From Candidatus Skiveiella danica (GTDB lineage: Bacteria; Pseudomonadota; Gammaproteobacteria; Burkholderiales; Burkholderiaceae_C): DNA of 64,000 nucleotides. The stretch is from contig JADKHE010000011.1 in assembly GCA_016721925.1 (NCBI GenBank), positions 728,501 to 792,500 of the forward strand, given 5' to 3'. Below are positions 7,623 through 15,824 of this stretch, piece by piece (position 1 is the first letter of the stretch; each line of letters starts with the position of its first letter). Under the pieces are notes generated by a model. It saw only the letters and a list, made by a program, of their open reading frames with translations. It was not told where the DNA came from and did not search any database. The translations under genes and the position numbers were made by a program.

Positions 7623-10019
7623 TCAGGGTGCGTTCAAGTCGGGCATGGTGCTGGCACGCTCATTGACCACGTGCCAGGCGGCGACCCACGCCTGGCCCAG
7701 CGCCAGTGTCGCATCGCCGGGTTCGGTCGTGGCGAGTATGGCGCCGCCGCGTTGCGCCAGTTTGCGCTGCAGATGATCGCGCAGCAGTCCGTTGTGGAAG
7801 CAGCCGCCCGAGAGCGCGACCACGAAAGGCGCTGGGTCTGCGGGCATGGTGCGGCCCACCCAGTCGGTCAGCGCCGTGGCCAGCGAGATGTGAAATTGCG
7901 CGGCGGCGCGACCGATGGCGTCATCGTCACGCTTCGCAACCGGATCACCGAGCGCCAGCAAGGGCTCGAGCAGGCCGAGCACGTTCAGTTCGCCATCAGC
8001 GCTCAGGCGATGCCGGGCAACGGCGTCGATGTCGGCCACGACCCCGGGCGCATGGCGATCCAGCCAGGCCTGCGCGCACTGCTGCAAGGCGACGGCGGCC
8101 TCGGCCTCGTGGCGCTGACGCAGGCGCAAGCCCAGGGCAGCGGCTGCAGCGTCGAACCAGCGGCCGGCGCTCGATGTCGGGGGGCAGCGCACGTCGCGCG
8201 CCAGCATCGCTGCAATCGTCCGGGCGGCAGACTCGCCGACGCTGGCGGACCAGCGCGGCACGATCTCGCCGCCCCGCCCCAGTGCGTGCAGGGCGCCCGC
8301 CGCCATGCGCCAGGGTTCGAGCGCGGCTCTGTCGCCGCCGGGCAGGGCCAGCGGGCTCAGGCGGCCGAGTCGCTGCCATCCGGTCGTGTCCACCCGTAGC
8401 AGCTCGCCGCCCCAGGCCGTGCCATCACTGCCCATGCCATAGCCGTCCAGCGCCAGACCGGTCGTTGCATCGGTTCGACCGGCTTCGGCGAGCAGCACCG
8501 CCACATGGGCGTGATGGTGTTGCACCGGGATGGCCGGCACGCCGAGCCGTTCTGCGGTCTGCAGCGCCAGCCGGGTGCTGAAGAAGTCGGGGTGCAGGTC
8601 ATGCGCCACGGCCTGGATGGCGTGGCCCTGCGCCCGGGCCAGCGCCAGAACTCGATCCACCGAGGCTTGCAGGTTGGTGCAGGCCTGCACGTCGGCCAGA
8701 TCGCCATGGGCATCCGACCAGAACACCTGCGCGCCGGCCACCAGGCAGGCTTTGTTTTTCAGGTGGGCGCCCAGGGCGAGCACGCAAGCGGGCAGCGCCC
8801 GGGGCAGCGTTTGCGCAGAAGGGGACGGGGCTGCCGAAAGGCATTTGCCGGGCATCTGGCCTGAAGTCGGCTGCGACGGTTCCTCGGCGCTTTGCACGTC
8901 GAGTTGCACGCAAGGGTCCAGTGCTGTTGCCGCCAGGCGGGCGCGGCGCAGGCCGTCGATTGTGGGCAGGGTCTGGCGCAGCCATTGGGCCAGCGCACCG
9001 TCAGGGTGGAAGTTCCACTCGGTGGGTGCCTGCAGCCGGTAGCGCGTGATGGTGGGTGCTGCTTCCGGGCTTGGGCGCTGAACCTGCGCCACATGCACCA
9101 GCAAGCCGCGCGACATCTCGCACCAGCCCAGTCCGGTGTCCAGGCCGAGCGTCAGGGAACCAAATCGCAGGCTGTCAGGCCGGCTCAGGATCGCAGCCAG
9201 GTCTGCCACCCGCGCCCCCAGTCGCCACCACAGGGACTCGTCGCCTGGCGCGCCACCTCCTTGCCAGCCCCGGGTGCACGGCCCGGTTTCCGCCGCCAGG
9301 CCGTGCCAGGAGGGCCGTTGGGACTGCGCCGGGTCGTTCAGCAGGCGCTGGCCGAGATCGGCAAAGCCCGCCGGATCGGTCTGTGGGGTGGGCAGGACCC
9401 GATGCGCCAGGCGCACAGCGCACGCGTCGGGCCTGATGGCATGCAGCCAGCGCGCCACTGAACTGTGTGAATCCTGGGACCAGTGGTGCAGCCAGGCCAC
9501 CGGCTGAGTCTGCCATTCCCGCAGCCAGTCCGCCGCTGGCATGCCGAACAGGCGCTCGGCCAGTAGCGTGGAAAGCGTGTCCATCTGGTGCTGGAGCTCG
9601 GCGAGGGACGCTTGAGCGGGGGGCGTTGCGGGTCGTGCCGCCTTGAGCAAGGCCATGTCGGGCGCCAGCCCGGGTTGGGGGCAGGCCGATGGCCAGTCCA
9701 GCACCATGCGCTGCAATTGTTCACCTGCTGTGACGAGCCGCAACAGCAATCCGATGCGGGCCGTCATCACCCCGCTGGATTCGGTCGACCCGGTGCCCTG
9801 AAGCGCGAGTTGTGAGGCCAGTGTCTGGGCGTGTCCGCACAGGTTGAACAGGCGGCCCAGCTGCTCTGGCCATTGGTCGATGGAGTACCTGCTGGCGAGG
9901 CGGTCGAGCAGGCCGGCGGAAAGCACCGGCCGCCCACCCTGGATCGGCGATATCGCGCCCACGACCAAGGATAGGGAGCCTGCCAGTGCGAGCGCGTCAG
10001 GGGCCGGGCGGCCGGACAT
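7623..10019 (-). CDS. HupK-like domain fused to the HypF carbamoyltransferase (Kae1-like) domain
   Basis: A 798-residue two-part protein. Residues ~1-390 look like HupK/HoxV, a degenerate copy of the hydrogenase large subunit that acts as an assembly scaffold: LFNLCGHAQ near 55 replaces the L1 cysteine motif, and APTEWNFHPDG followed by ALDPCVQLD near 368 resembles the large-subunit C-terminus. Residues ~405-798 match only the C-terminal Kae1-like half of HypF: AHDLHPDFFSTRLA, VQHHHAHVA near 498, DGYGMGSDGTAWGGELL near 526 and LSGGCFHNGLL near 738. The acylphosphatase, zinc-finger and YrdC-like domains of normal HypF are absent and not encoded elsewhere in the window. It lies between hypB and hypC, where hypF and hupK usually stand. 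One continuous frame rules out an annotation artefact. Confidence 0.85.
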   Translation of the reverse strand: MSGRPAPDALALAGSLSLVVGAISPIQGGRPVLSAGLLDRLASRYSIDQWPEQLGRLFNLCGHAQTLASQLALQGTGSTESSGVMTARIGLLLRLVTAGEQLQRMVLDWPSACPQPGLAPDMALLKAARPATPPAQASLAELQHQMDTLSTLLAERLFGMPAADWLREWQTQPVAWLHHWSQDSHSSVARWLHAIRPDACAVRLAHRVLPTPQTDPAGFADLGQRLLNDPAQSQRPSWHGLAAETGPCTRGWQGGGAPGDESLWWRLGARVADLAAILSRPDSLRFGSLTLGLDTGLGWCEMSRGLLVHVAQVQRPSPEAAPTITRYRLQAPTEWNFHPDGALAQWLRQTLPTIDGLRRARLAATALDPCVQLDVQSAEEPSQPTSGQMPGKCLSAAPSPSAQTLPRALPACVLALGAHLKNKACLVAGAQVFWSDAHGDLADVQACTNLQASVDRVLALARAQGHAIQAVAHDLHPDFFSTRLALQTAERLGVPAIPVQHHHAHVAVLLAEAGRTDATTGLALDGYGMGSDGTAWGGELLRVDTTGWQRLGRLSPLALPGGDRAALEPWRMAAGALHALGRGGEIVPRWSASVGESAARTIAAMLARDVRCPPTSSAGRWFDAAAAALGLRLRQRHEAEAAVALQQCAQAWLDRHAPGVVADIDAVARHRLSADGELNVLGLLEPLLALGDPVAKRDDDAIGRAAAQFHISLATALTDWVGRTMPADPAPFVVALSGGCFHNGLLRDHLQRKLAQRGGAILATTEPGDATLALGQAWVAAWHVVNERASTMPDLNAP

Positions 10020-10031
10020 CGTTGGGCCAGC

Positions 10032-10946
10032 TCAACCCTGTGCGGGCGTACTCGCCAGCTGCACCTCGAGCTGCGCGATACGCTGCCTGAGGCTGTCGAC
10101 GGTTTCCTGTTTGGCGGCGGCCGCGCTGGCCAGGCCGTCACGCAGAAACTGCAGCCATTCGTCCATGCCCTCGCCGCGGGTGGCCGACAGCTGGATCACA
10201 CGAATCCGCGGATTGACCCGCCGGGCGTAGCCCAGGGCGGCCTCCACGTCAAAGTCCAGGTGCGGCAGCAGGTCGATCTTGTTGAGCAGCATCAGGCTGG
10301 CCGCGCGGAACATGTCCGGGTACTTGATGGGCTTGTCCTCGCCCTCCGTCACCGACAGGATGACCACCTTGTGCGCCTCGCCCAGGTCGAAGGCGGCGGG
10401 GCAGACCAGGTTGCCCACGTTCTCGATCATCAGCAGGGAATCGTCCTTCAGGGCCAGCCGGCTCATGGCGTGGCCGACCATGTGGGCGTCGAGATGGCAA
10501 CCCTTGCCGGTGTTGATCTGGACGGCGGGTGCGCCGGTGGCCCGGATGCGTTCGGCGTCCATGCTGGTCTGCTGGTCGCCTTCGATGACGGCCACCGGCA
10601 GCCCGGCCAGCATCGTGATGGTCTTGCACAGCAGCGTCGTCTTGCCCGAGCCAGGGCCCGAGACCAGGTTCAGCGCAAAGATGCCTTGCCCGGCCAGATG
10701 CTGGCGGTTCTCATGCGCATAGGCGTTGTTCCTGGACAGGATGTCCTGCTCGATCTGCACCCTGCGCGTGGCGCTGAGGCCCGGGGCGTGTGAATGGCCA
10801 TGCCCTTCTTCTGCCGCGTGGGAATGCTCGTGCTCGTGGCTGTGCCGCGTGCCATCGGCATGAACGTGTTCATGGCCGTGCCCGTGCCCGGCGTTGCCGC
10901 CTTCGAGCTTCACTTCATCGGTGCCGCAGCCGCATGTGGTGCACAT
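10032..10946 (-). CDS. hypB: Hydrogenase nickel incorporation GTPase HypB
   Basis: 304 residues. It starts MCTTCGCG, the high-affinity nickel site, followed by a His-rich stretch to about residue 55 that can store nickel. The G domain has Walker A SGPGSGKTTLL, an EGDQQTSMDAERI switch region, the metal-site segment GKGCHLDAHM and NKIDLLPHL for guanine recognition. HypB works with HypA to load nickel into the large-subunit precursor. A C-terminal helical tail after ~275 is heptad-like and longer than in short HypBs. An AAGGA ribosome site lies before ATG 10946; hypA is 67 bases upstream. Confidence 0.96.
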   Translation of the reverse strand: MCTTCGCGTDEVKLEGGNAGHGHGHEHVHADGTRHSHEHEHSHAAEEGHGHSHAPGLSATRRVQIEQDILSRNNAYAHENRQHLAGQGIFALNLVSGPGSGKTTLLCKTITMLAGLPVAVIEGDQQTSMDAERIRATGAPAVQINTGKGCHLDAHMVGHAMSRLALKDDSLLMIENVGNLVCPAAFDLGEAHKVVILSVTEGEDKPIKYPDMFRAASLMLLNKIDLLPHLDFDVEAALGYARRVNPRIRVIQLSATRGEGMDEWLQFLRDGLASAAAAKQETVDSLRQRIAQLEVQLASTPAQG

Positions 10947-11013
10947 TCCAATTTCCTTGTCCGTTGGGAGCAGCGCGGGCCTGCGTTGCAGAGCGCAGCC
11001 TGGGCCGAGGGTT

Positions 11014-11355
11014 TCATGTTACTTCGAGTTCCTTGACCCGCATTTCAGTTCCGCCGGTGACCTGCATCTGATGGCCGCCGCATAAGGGACACTCGCCAAA
11101 GACCTCGGTCATCGGCACGGTGCGGGCGCAGGCCATGCACCAGCCCGTGCCCGGCAGCCGGATGATCTCCAGGCGCGCGCCCTGCGCGATGCTGCCGCGT
11201 GTGACGGCGTCGAAACAAAACGCCATGGCCTCTGGCTCGACCCCGGACAGCTGGCCGATCTCCAGCCAGACCGTTTGCACTTTCGCAAAGGCCTGCTGGC
11301 GCGCCGCGTCCTCGATCAGTTGCAGAACCTCCTCGGCGAGCGACATCTCATGCAT
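11014..11355 (-). CDS. hypA: Hydrogenase nickel incorporation protein HypA
   Basis: 113 residues starting MHEMSLAEEV; His2 and Glu3 are the nickel ligands of the family. The zinc ribbon is formed by Cys73/Cys76 and Cys89/Cys92 (CMAC and CPLC). HypA passes nickel with HypB to the large subunit before proteolytic processing. It belongs to the leftward operon between the second hypC and hypB. The 123 bases between it and the upstream hypC-like gene hold no recognisable gene. Confidence 0.95.
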   Translation of the reverse strand: MHEMSLAEEVLQLIEDAARQQAFAKVQTVWLEIGQLSGVEPEAMAFCFDAVTRGSIAQGARLEIIRLPGTGWCMACARTVPMTEVFGECPLCGGHQMQVTGGTEMRVKELEVT

Positions 11356-11478
11356 GGACTGAAGCGCTACGGTGCGCTGTGCACGACGTCAGCGAAACGC
11401 CGGCTCCGGCTGGCGACAAGCCGGACTGTTTCGCGGCCCGGGCCATCGTCGAAGGCTCGGACGGGTTGAAAAGACGTG

Positions 11479-11730
11479 TCACAGATCACCCTGCGCCGGT
11501 GGCTCTGGCGTTTCCGCCAGGATCTGGTCGTAGAGTTCCCAGGACAGTCGCGCATCTTCCTCGCTGACCTTGCGGACCGCTTGCCCGGCGCTGACCATCA
11601 CGTGGTCGCCCACCTGCGGGAGTTCGTCCCGGATCATGAAGACCGATACGTCACGGAAGGTGCCACGGGCTTCGCAACGTGCGAAAAGTCCGTCGATCGC
11701 GGTGATTTGCATCGGTATGGCAAGACACAT
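11479..11730 (-). CDS. hupF: Second HypC/HupF-family chaperone
   Basis: 83 residues starting MCLAIPMQITAIDG, with the Cys2 and the GDHVMVSAGQAVRKVSEEDA stretch of HypC/HupF proteins. It is clearly diverged from the HypC at 7355-7597. In hup loci with two such genes, the HupF-type copy is thought to guard the large subunit, especially in oxygen, while HypC works in ligand synthesis. Which role applies here is inferred only from its being the first gene of the leftward operon, opposite hupD. The symbol is by analogy. Confidence 0.85.
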   Translation of the reverse strand: MCLAIPMQITAIDGLFARCEARGTFRDVSVFMIRDELPQVGDHVMVSAGQAVRKVSEEDARLSWELYDQILAETPEPPAQGDL

Positions 11731-11804
11731 GGCAGCAAAAATTCCTTGGGAGGCAGGTCGTTATAACCTCGTCGCAGGCGCATCTTTGCGCGCCCGCCCG
11801 GGCT

Positions 11805-11818
11805 TTGATCTGGATCAA
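11805..11818. promoter_or_regulatory. FNR/ANR box in the divergent hydrogenase promoter region
   Basis: TTGATCTGGATCAA matches the FNR consensus TTGAT-N4-ATCAA at all ten fixed positions. It sits between the leftward hyp operon (start 11730) and the rightward structural operon (start 11876). A possible -10 element TATACA at 11838-11843 would put the box centre about 39-41 bases before the rightward transcription start, the position of a class II FNR-activated promoter. Low oxygen would therefore switch on the hydrogenase, and possibly the maturation genes too. Confidence 0.85.
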
Positions 11819-11875
11819 TAAGTCAGAAATCTCAGCCTATACATCAGCAAACGCTTAAGTCTAAACTGAGCCACC

Positions 11876-12348
11876 ATGAAAATCCTGGTGCTCGGCATTG
11901 GAAACACGCTCCTGATGGATGAGGGGTGGGCGTTCATGTGCTGTCTGCGCTGCGGGCAGGTCCGGCGCTGCCCGATGATGTGGAACTTCTGGACGGCGGC
12001 ACGCTGTCGTTCACGCTGGCCGGCCCTATTCAGGATGCGGACGCCCTGATCGTGGTGGATGCTGCCAACATCGATTCTCCAGCCGGGCAATGGCGCCTGA
12101 TGGAAGGCGATGCCATGGACGCTTTCCTGCTGGGAAACCGCAAATCCACCGTGCATGAAGTCGGCCTGACCGACCTGCGCGCCATTGCCTTGTTGGCAGG
12201 GCACTGGCCCGGCAAGCGCGCCATGTTGGCGATCCAGCCGCAGGCCATGGACTGGGGCGAATTCCCGACGCCCGTGGTGGCTGCCGCCATCCCCGCAGTG
12301 GCGACTGCGATTTTCGATCTTGTGGGAGCCTGGCAGCATGAAGCTTGA
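11876..12348 (+). pseudogene. hupD: Hydrogenase maturation protease HupD/HyaD, frameshifted as read
   Basis: The endopeptidase that trims the large-subunit C-terminus after nickel insertion. From ATG 11876 the frame gives MKILVLGIGNTLLMDEG, the family N-terminus, then slips: the continuation GVHVLSALRAG and the rest of the protein to 12348 lie in another frame. The slip is at GAGGGGTGGG (11921-11930), where one G fewer than expected is present in a G run. The aspartate-glutamate pair at this point includes the conserved nickel-binding acidic residue (DEG). With one extra G the protein would be ~157 residues and normal. A sequencing error is likely; otherwise the enzyme would be lost. Its end overlaps the next start by 11 bases. 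Confidence 0.85.
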
Positions 12349-12757
12349 CCGCATTCCCATCGTGTCGGTTCCTGCGCCGGGTCGTGCGGCCGGGTTGTCC
12401 GGCAATGCCCCCGTCGTGCTCCGCGAGATTGCGCAGAAAGTGCGCAGGCTGGTGGATGCAAACGAGGCCTCCACCATTGACCTGCTGGCGATGCCGCTGA
12501 CTGCGGCCGACCTCGAATGGCTGCGAGAGTCTCTGGGAAACGGCGAGACCCACATCAGTCTGGACGCCGGCGGCGAATCCAGGCTGGATGAAACCAGCTG
12601 CCCGGGTGTCTGGTGGGTCACGCACCACAACGGACAAGGCGGGGTGGCGTCCGCGTTCATCGAAGTCGCCGTGGTGCCCGAACTGGTGAAGGCGCCGATC
12701 GACGACGTCGCAGCCGGTCTGGAGCGGCTGGATCTGCTGATATCGGATTTGGGTTGA
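12338..12757 (+). CDS. HupH/HyaF-type hydrogenase expression protein, short form
   Basis: 139 residues. The C-terminal half, with DETSCPGVWWVTHHN near residue 86 and IEVAVVPELVKAPIDDVAAGLERLD, matches the conserved C-terminal domain of HupH/HyaF, which assists maturation of membrane hydrogenases, in particular the small subunit. Classical HupH is about twice as long, so this is a single-domain version. ATG 12338 overlaps the end of hupD; a longer frame exists upstream but runs inside hupD. The structural genes follow 46 bases later. Confidence 0.8.
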   Translation: MKLDRIPIVSVPAPGRAAGLSGNAPVVLREIAQKVRRLVDANEASTIDLLAMPLTAADLEWLRESLGNGETHISLDAGGESRLDETSCPGVWWVTHHNGQGGVASAFIEVAVVPELVKAPIDDVAAGLERLDLLISDLG

Positions 12758-12803
12758 GGCAGTTTATTTCGTCAGTGTGTGACGGATTGGAAGGTGAAAC
12801 ATC

Positions 12804-13895
12804 ATGCAAGGTCCCTTGATCGAATCCCTCGCGCGGCAAGGCGTCAGCCGGCGCACGTTTTCGAAGTACTGCGCCACCCTGGCGTCCATGATGGCGCTTT
12901 CGCCGGTTGCGGGGCAGGCCATGGCGTCTGCACTGGCGGCGGCACCGGCCGCCACCCGGCGCCCCTCGGTCATCTGGTTGCCGTTCCAGGAATGCACCGG
13001 CTGCACCGAATCGATCACCCGATCGCATTCGCCCACCATCGAAGGCATGATCTTCGACATGGTTTCGCTGGACTATCAGGAGACGCTGATGGCCGCTGCG
13101 GGCTTCCAGGCCGAGGAGGCCCTGCACACCGCGATGAAAGAGAACCAGGGCAAGTACCTGCTGATCGTCGATGGCTCCGTTCCCTTGGCACTGGAGGGCG
13201 CGTATTCCTGCATCGCAGGCAGGACCAACCTGGAATTGCTGAAGGAGGCCTCACGGGGCGCGGCCGCGATCGTGGCCATGGGGTCCTGCGCGGCGTTCGG
13301 GGGGCTCCCCCATGCCAATCCAAATCCCACCGGTGCAGTGGCGGTGTCGGACATCATCAAGGACAGGCCGATCGTCAATGTTCCTGGCTGCCCGCCCATA
13401 CCGGTGGTGATGACCGGGGTGCTGGCCCATTTCATCACCTTTGGCAGCCTGCCCGAACTCGACGCCTTGGGACGGCCCAAGGCCTTCTATGGCGAAACCA
13501 TCCACGACCGCTGCTACCGTCGCCCGTTTTACGACCAGGGCAAGTTCGCGAAGACCTTCGATGACGAAGGCGCACGCAATGGGTGGTGCCTGTTCGAACT
13601 CGGCTGCAAGGGGCCGGTGACCTACAACTCCTGCGCCACGACCAAGTGGAATGCGGGCACCTCGTGGCCCGTGGAATCCGGGCATGGTTGCCTGGGCTGC
13701 TCGGAACCTGATTTTTGGGACGCGGGCGGCTTCTACCGGGCGCTTTCGGTGCCCGCGGGTCCGCTGCAAATGGTGGGCGCGGCAGCGGCCGTCGGCGTGG
13801 CGACCGGCGCTGCCGTGAGCTTTCTGAACCGGGCCAAGAAGCGTGCCGCCAAGGCGGGCCATGAGACCACCACTCTGGCCGATCTGGAGAAATGA
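12804..13895 (+). CDS. hynS: [NiFe] hydrogenase small subunit, Isp-type
   Basis: 363 residues. A twin-arginine signal (SRRTFSK at residues 15-21, hydrophobic region to ~47) sends the folded dimer to the periplasm. The proximal cluster motif ECTGC has Cys64 and Cys67. Further cluster ligands appear in MGSCAAFGG, NVPGCPP, HDRCYRR, CLFELGCKG and HGCLGCSEPDFWD. A single membrane helix near 315-340 followed by a basic tail anchors it. It carries electrons from the NiFe site through three FeS clusters to the cytochrome b partner, encoded next with an ATGA overlap. The symbol follows the Thiocapsa hynS-isp1-isp2-hynL naming. A GGAAGGTG ribosome site precedes the ATG. Confidence 0.95.
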   Translation: MQGPLIESLARQGVSRRTFSKYCATLASMMALSPVAGQAMASALAAAPAATRRPSVIWLPFQECTGCTESITRSHSPTIEGMIFDMVSLDYQETLMAAAGFQAEEALHTAMKENQGKYLLIVDGSVPLALEGAYSCIAGRTNLELLKEASRGAAAIVAMGSCAAFGGLPHANPNPTGAVAVSDIIKDRPIVNVPGCPPIPVVMTGVLAHFITFGSLPELDALGRPKAFYGETIHDRCYRRPFYDQGKFAKTFDDEGARNGWCLFELGCKGPVTYNSCATTKWNAGTSWPVESGHGCLGCSEPDFWDAGGFYRALSVPAGPLQMVGAAAAVGVATGAAVSFLNRAKKRAAKAGHETTTLADLEK

Positions 13896-14557
13896 TCATG
13901 AATGAGATGCAATTGCTGACCTGGGTCCGCGGACCGGGCCTCAACCTTGCCGTGGGAATATTTGTGCTCGGCGTGCTGTGGCGTTTGTTCGAGATCTACA
14001 GCCTGGGACGCAAGAAAGACCTCTCGGCACCGCGTGCGCTGCCCGGCGCATCCGGATGGCGGACGATTTTCCGGCGGACTCTTCCCGCCGAGGGCATGCT
14101 GAAGAAGGCGCCCGTCACCTACATCGCAGGTGCCATTTTTCACATCGGGCTGGCCATCGTGGTGTTCCTGTTCGCACCCCACATCAAGCTGATCCAGAGC
14201 CTTTTCGGCATTTCCTGGCCCGCCTTGCCTTCGCAGTTCATCGACCTCGTCACCATCGTAACCCTCGTCGCGATGCTGGTGCTGCTGGCCGATCGCATCA
14301 TGAATCCGGTGAAGCGCTTTCTCTCCACCTTTGAAGACTGGTTCACCTGGACGTTGACTTTCCTGCCAGTCCTGACTGGATGGCTGGCTGTCCGGCACCT
14401 GTTGCTGCCTTACACCACCATGCTGGCCTTGCACATCCTTTGTGTTGAGCTGCTGCTGGTGTTTCTGCCGTTTACCAAGTTGTTTCACGCCTTCACGGTG
14501 TTCGGATCACGCTGGTTCATTGGCGCCATCAACGGTCACAAAGGAGTTGCCGTATGA
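13892..14557 (+). CDS. isp1: Isp1: NarI-like cytochrome b subunit of the hydrogenase
   Basis: 221 residues with about five hydrophobic segments (near 15-35, 75-95, 110-135, 150-170, 175-205) and histidines suited to haem ligation in the membrane (for example FHIGLA and LHILCVELLL). It resembles NarI/DsrM-type cytochromes b rather than the HupC/HyaC cytochrome of ordinary uptake hydrogenases. In Thiocapsa and Allochromatium, the analogous Isp1 links the periplasmic hydrogenase to a cytoplasmic HdrD-like protein. Start and stop overlap its neighbours by 4 bases each, implying coupled translation. Confidence 0.88.
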   Translation: MIMNEMQLLTWVRGPGLNLAVGIFVLGVLWRLFEIYSLGRKKDLSAPRALPGASGWRTIFRRTLPAEGMLKKAPVTYIAGAIFHIGLAIVVFLFAPHIKLIQSLFGISWPALPSQFIDLVTIVTLVAMLVLLADRIMNPVKRFLSTFEDWFTWTLTFLPVLTGWLAVRHLLLPYTTMLALHILCVELLLVFLPFTKLFHAFTVFGSRWFIGAINGHKGVAV

Positions 14558-15819
14558 CTGCCTCTCTTGAAAAGGGCGTGCGCGTCCTGAAGGAAGTTAT
14601 CGATGCGCCCATCGCCAGCTACTTCAACAGCTGCGTCCATTGCGGCCTGTGCGCCGAGGCCTGCCTGTTCTATACCGAAACCGGGAATCCCAGGTACACC
14701 CCGATCCACAAGCTGGAACCCATGCGACGCTTGTACGAGCAGGAATACACGCTGCTGGGTCGGCTGAAGAAAACGGTGGGACTGTCCAAGCCGGTCACGG
14801 ACGCCGAGCTTGGCGAATGGCAGGAAATGGTCTACAACTCGTGCACCCTGTGCGGCCGCTGCTCGGCGGTGTGCCCGGTCGGCAACGACATCGTCTACAT
14901 GGTGCGCAAGTTCCGTGAAGGCATGTCTGCCTCCGGCAACGCGCCCGAAGGCATCAAGGGTGCGGCCAATCGAACGATCACGATTGGCAGCCCGATGGGG
15001 GTGAAGCTGCCCGCCGTGAAGGCGCAGATGAAGCATGTGGAGAAAGACTTCGGCATCCCGATCCCGATGGATGTGGAAGGCGCCGAATACATGGTCATGC
15101 TGTCGTCGATGGAGATCATGAACTTTCCCGAGTACCTCGGGGCCATTGCCAAGATCATGCAGCATGTCGGCAAGACCTGGACGCTGTGTTCGACCGCATT
15201 CGAAGCCACCAATGCCGGCATGCAGATCGGCAATTCGGACCTGGCCCGAGTGATCGTCTCGCGCATCGTCGAAGGAGCGGAAAAGCTCAAGGTCAAGACG
15301 GTCATCAGCCCGGAGTGTGGACACGCCTACACCGCCCTGCGTTGGGAAGGCGCCAACCTGGTGGGCCGACCCTTCACATTCAAGGTGCAGCACATCGTTG
15401 AAGTGCTGGGCGAGTTTCAGGAACTCGGCCTGCTCAAGACGGAAGGCTTCGAGAAGGACCGTCTGACCTTCCATGACCCCTGCCAGCTGGCACGTCGAGG
15501 CGGCGTCATCCAGCCGCAGCGCAATCTGTTGAACATGGTGGCGAAGAACTTCGTCGAGATGCCGGATGCCGGCTACATGAATTGGTGCTGCGGCGGCGGC
15601 GGCGGTGCCTCCGCGATCGAGGAAGGCGAGGCACTGCGCCTGGAGGCTTTCAAGGTCAAGAAGTCCCAGTTCGAGACCGTCAAGCCGGACCGCGTGGTCA
15701 CGGCTTGCGCCAACTGCCGCATCGTTCTGGAAGAAGGTCTGGAGCACTACCAGATGGACCTGCCCGTGGTCGGCCTGACCGAGATGGTCGCCGATCATCT
15801 CGTTGCAAAAGGAGCCTAG
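14554..15819 (+). CDS. isp2: Isp2: HdrD/DsrK-like iron-sulfur subunit of the hydrogenase
   Basis: 421 residues. Two [4Fe-4S] ferredoxin motifs come first (Cys27/30/33/37 in CVHCGLCAEAC and Cys97/100/103/107 in CTLCGRCSAVC), then two CCG-type domains, with SPECGHAY near 258 and WCCGGGGG near 346, as in heterodisulfide reductase subunit D and DsrK. No signal peptide, so it should sit on the cytoplasmic face, receiving electrons through Isp1. The CCG domains could act on a disulfide or sulfur compound, or pass electrons to quinone; the sequence does not decide. It lies between Isp1 (4-base overlap) and the small conserved-looking orf at 15825. Confidence 0.92.
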   Translation: MTASLEKGVRVLKEVIDAPIASYFNSCVHCGLCAEACLFYTETGNPRYTPIHKLEPMRRLYEQEYTLLGRLKKTVGLSKPVTDAELGEWQEMVYNSCTLCGRCSAVCPVGNDIVYMVRKFREGMSASGNAPEGIKGAANRTITIGSPMGVKLPAVKAQMKHVEKDFGIPIPMDVEGAEYMVMLSSMEIMNFPEYLGAIAKIMQHVGKTWTLCSTAFEATNAGMQIGNSDLARVIVSRIVEGAEKLKVKTVISPECGHAYTALRWEGANLVGRPFTFKVQHIVEVLGEFQELGLLKTEGFEKDRLTFHDPCQLARRGGVIQPQRNLLNMVAKNFVEMPDAGYMNWCCGGGGGASAIEEGEALRLEAFKVKKSQFETVKPDRVVTACANCRIVLEEGLEHYQMDLPVVGLTEMVADHLVAKGA

Positions 15820-15824
15820 CCGCC

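Noticed and set aside
11921..11930. Programmed -1 frameshift in hupD
   Set aside because: There is no classical X-XXY-YYZ slippery heptamer or clear downstream stem; a G-run miscall explains it more simply.
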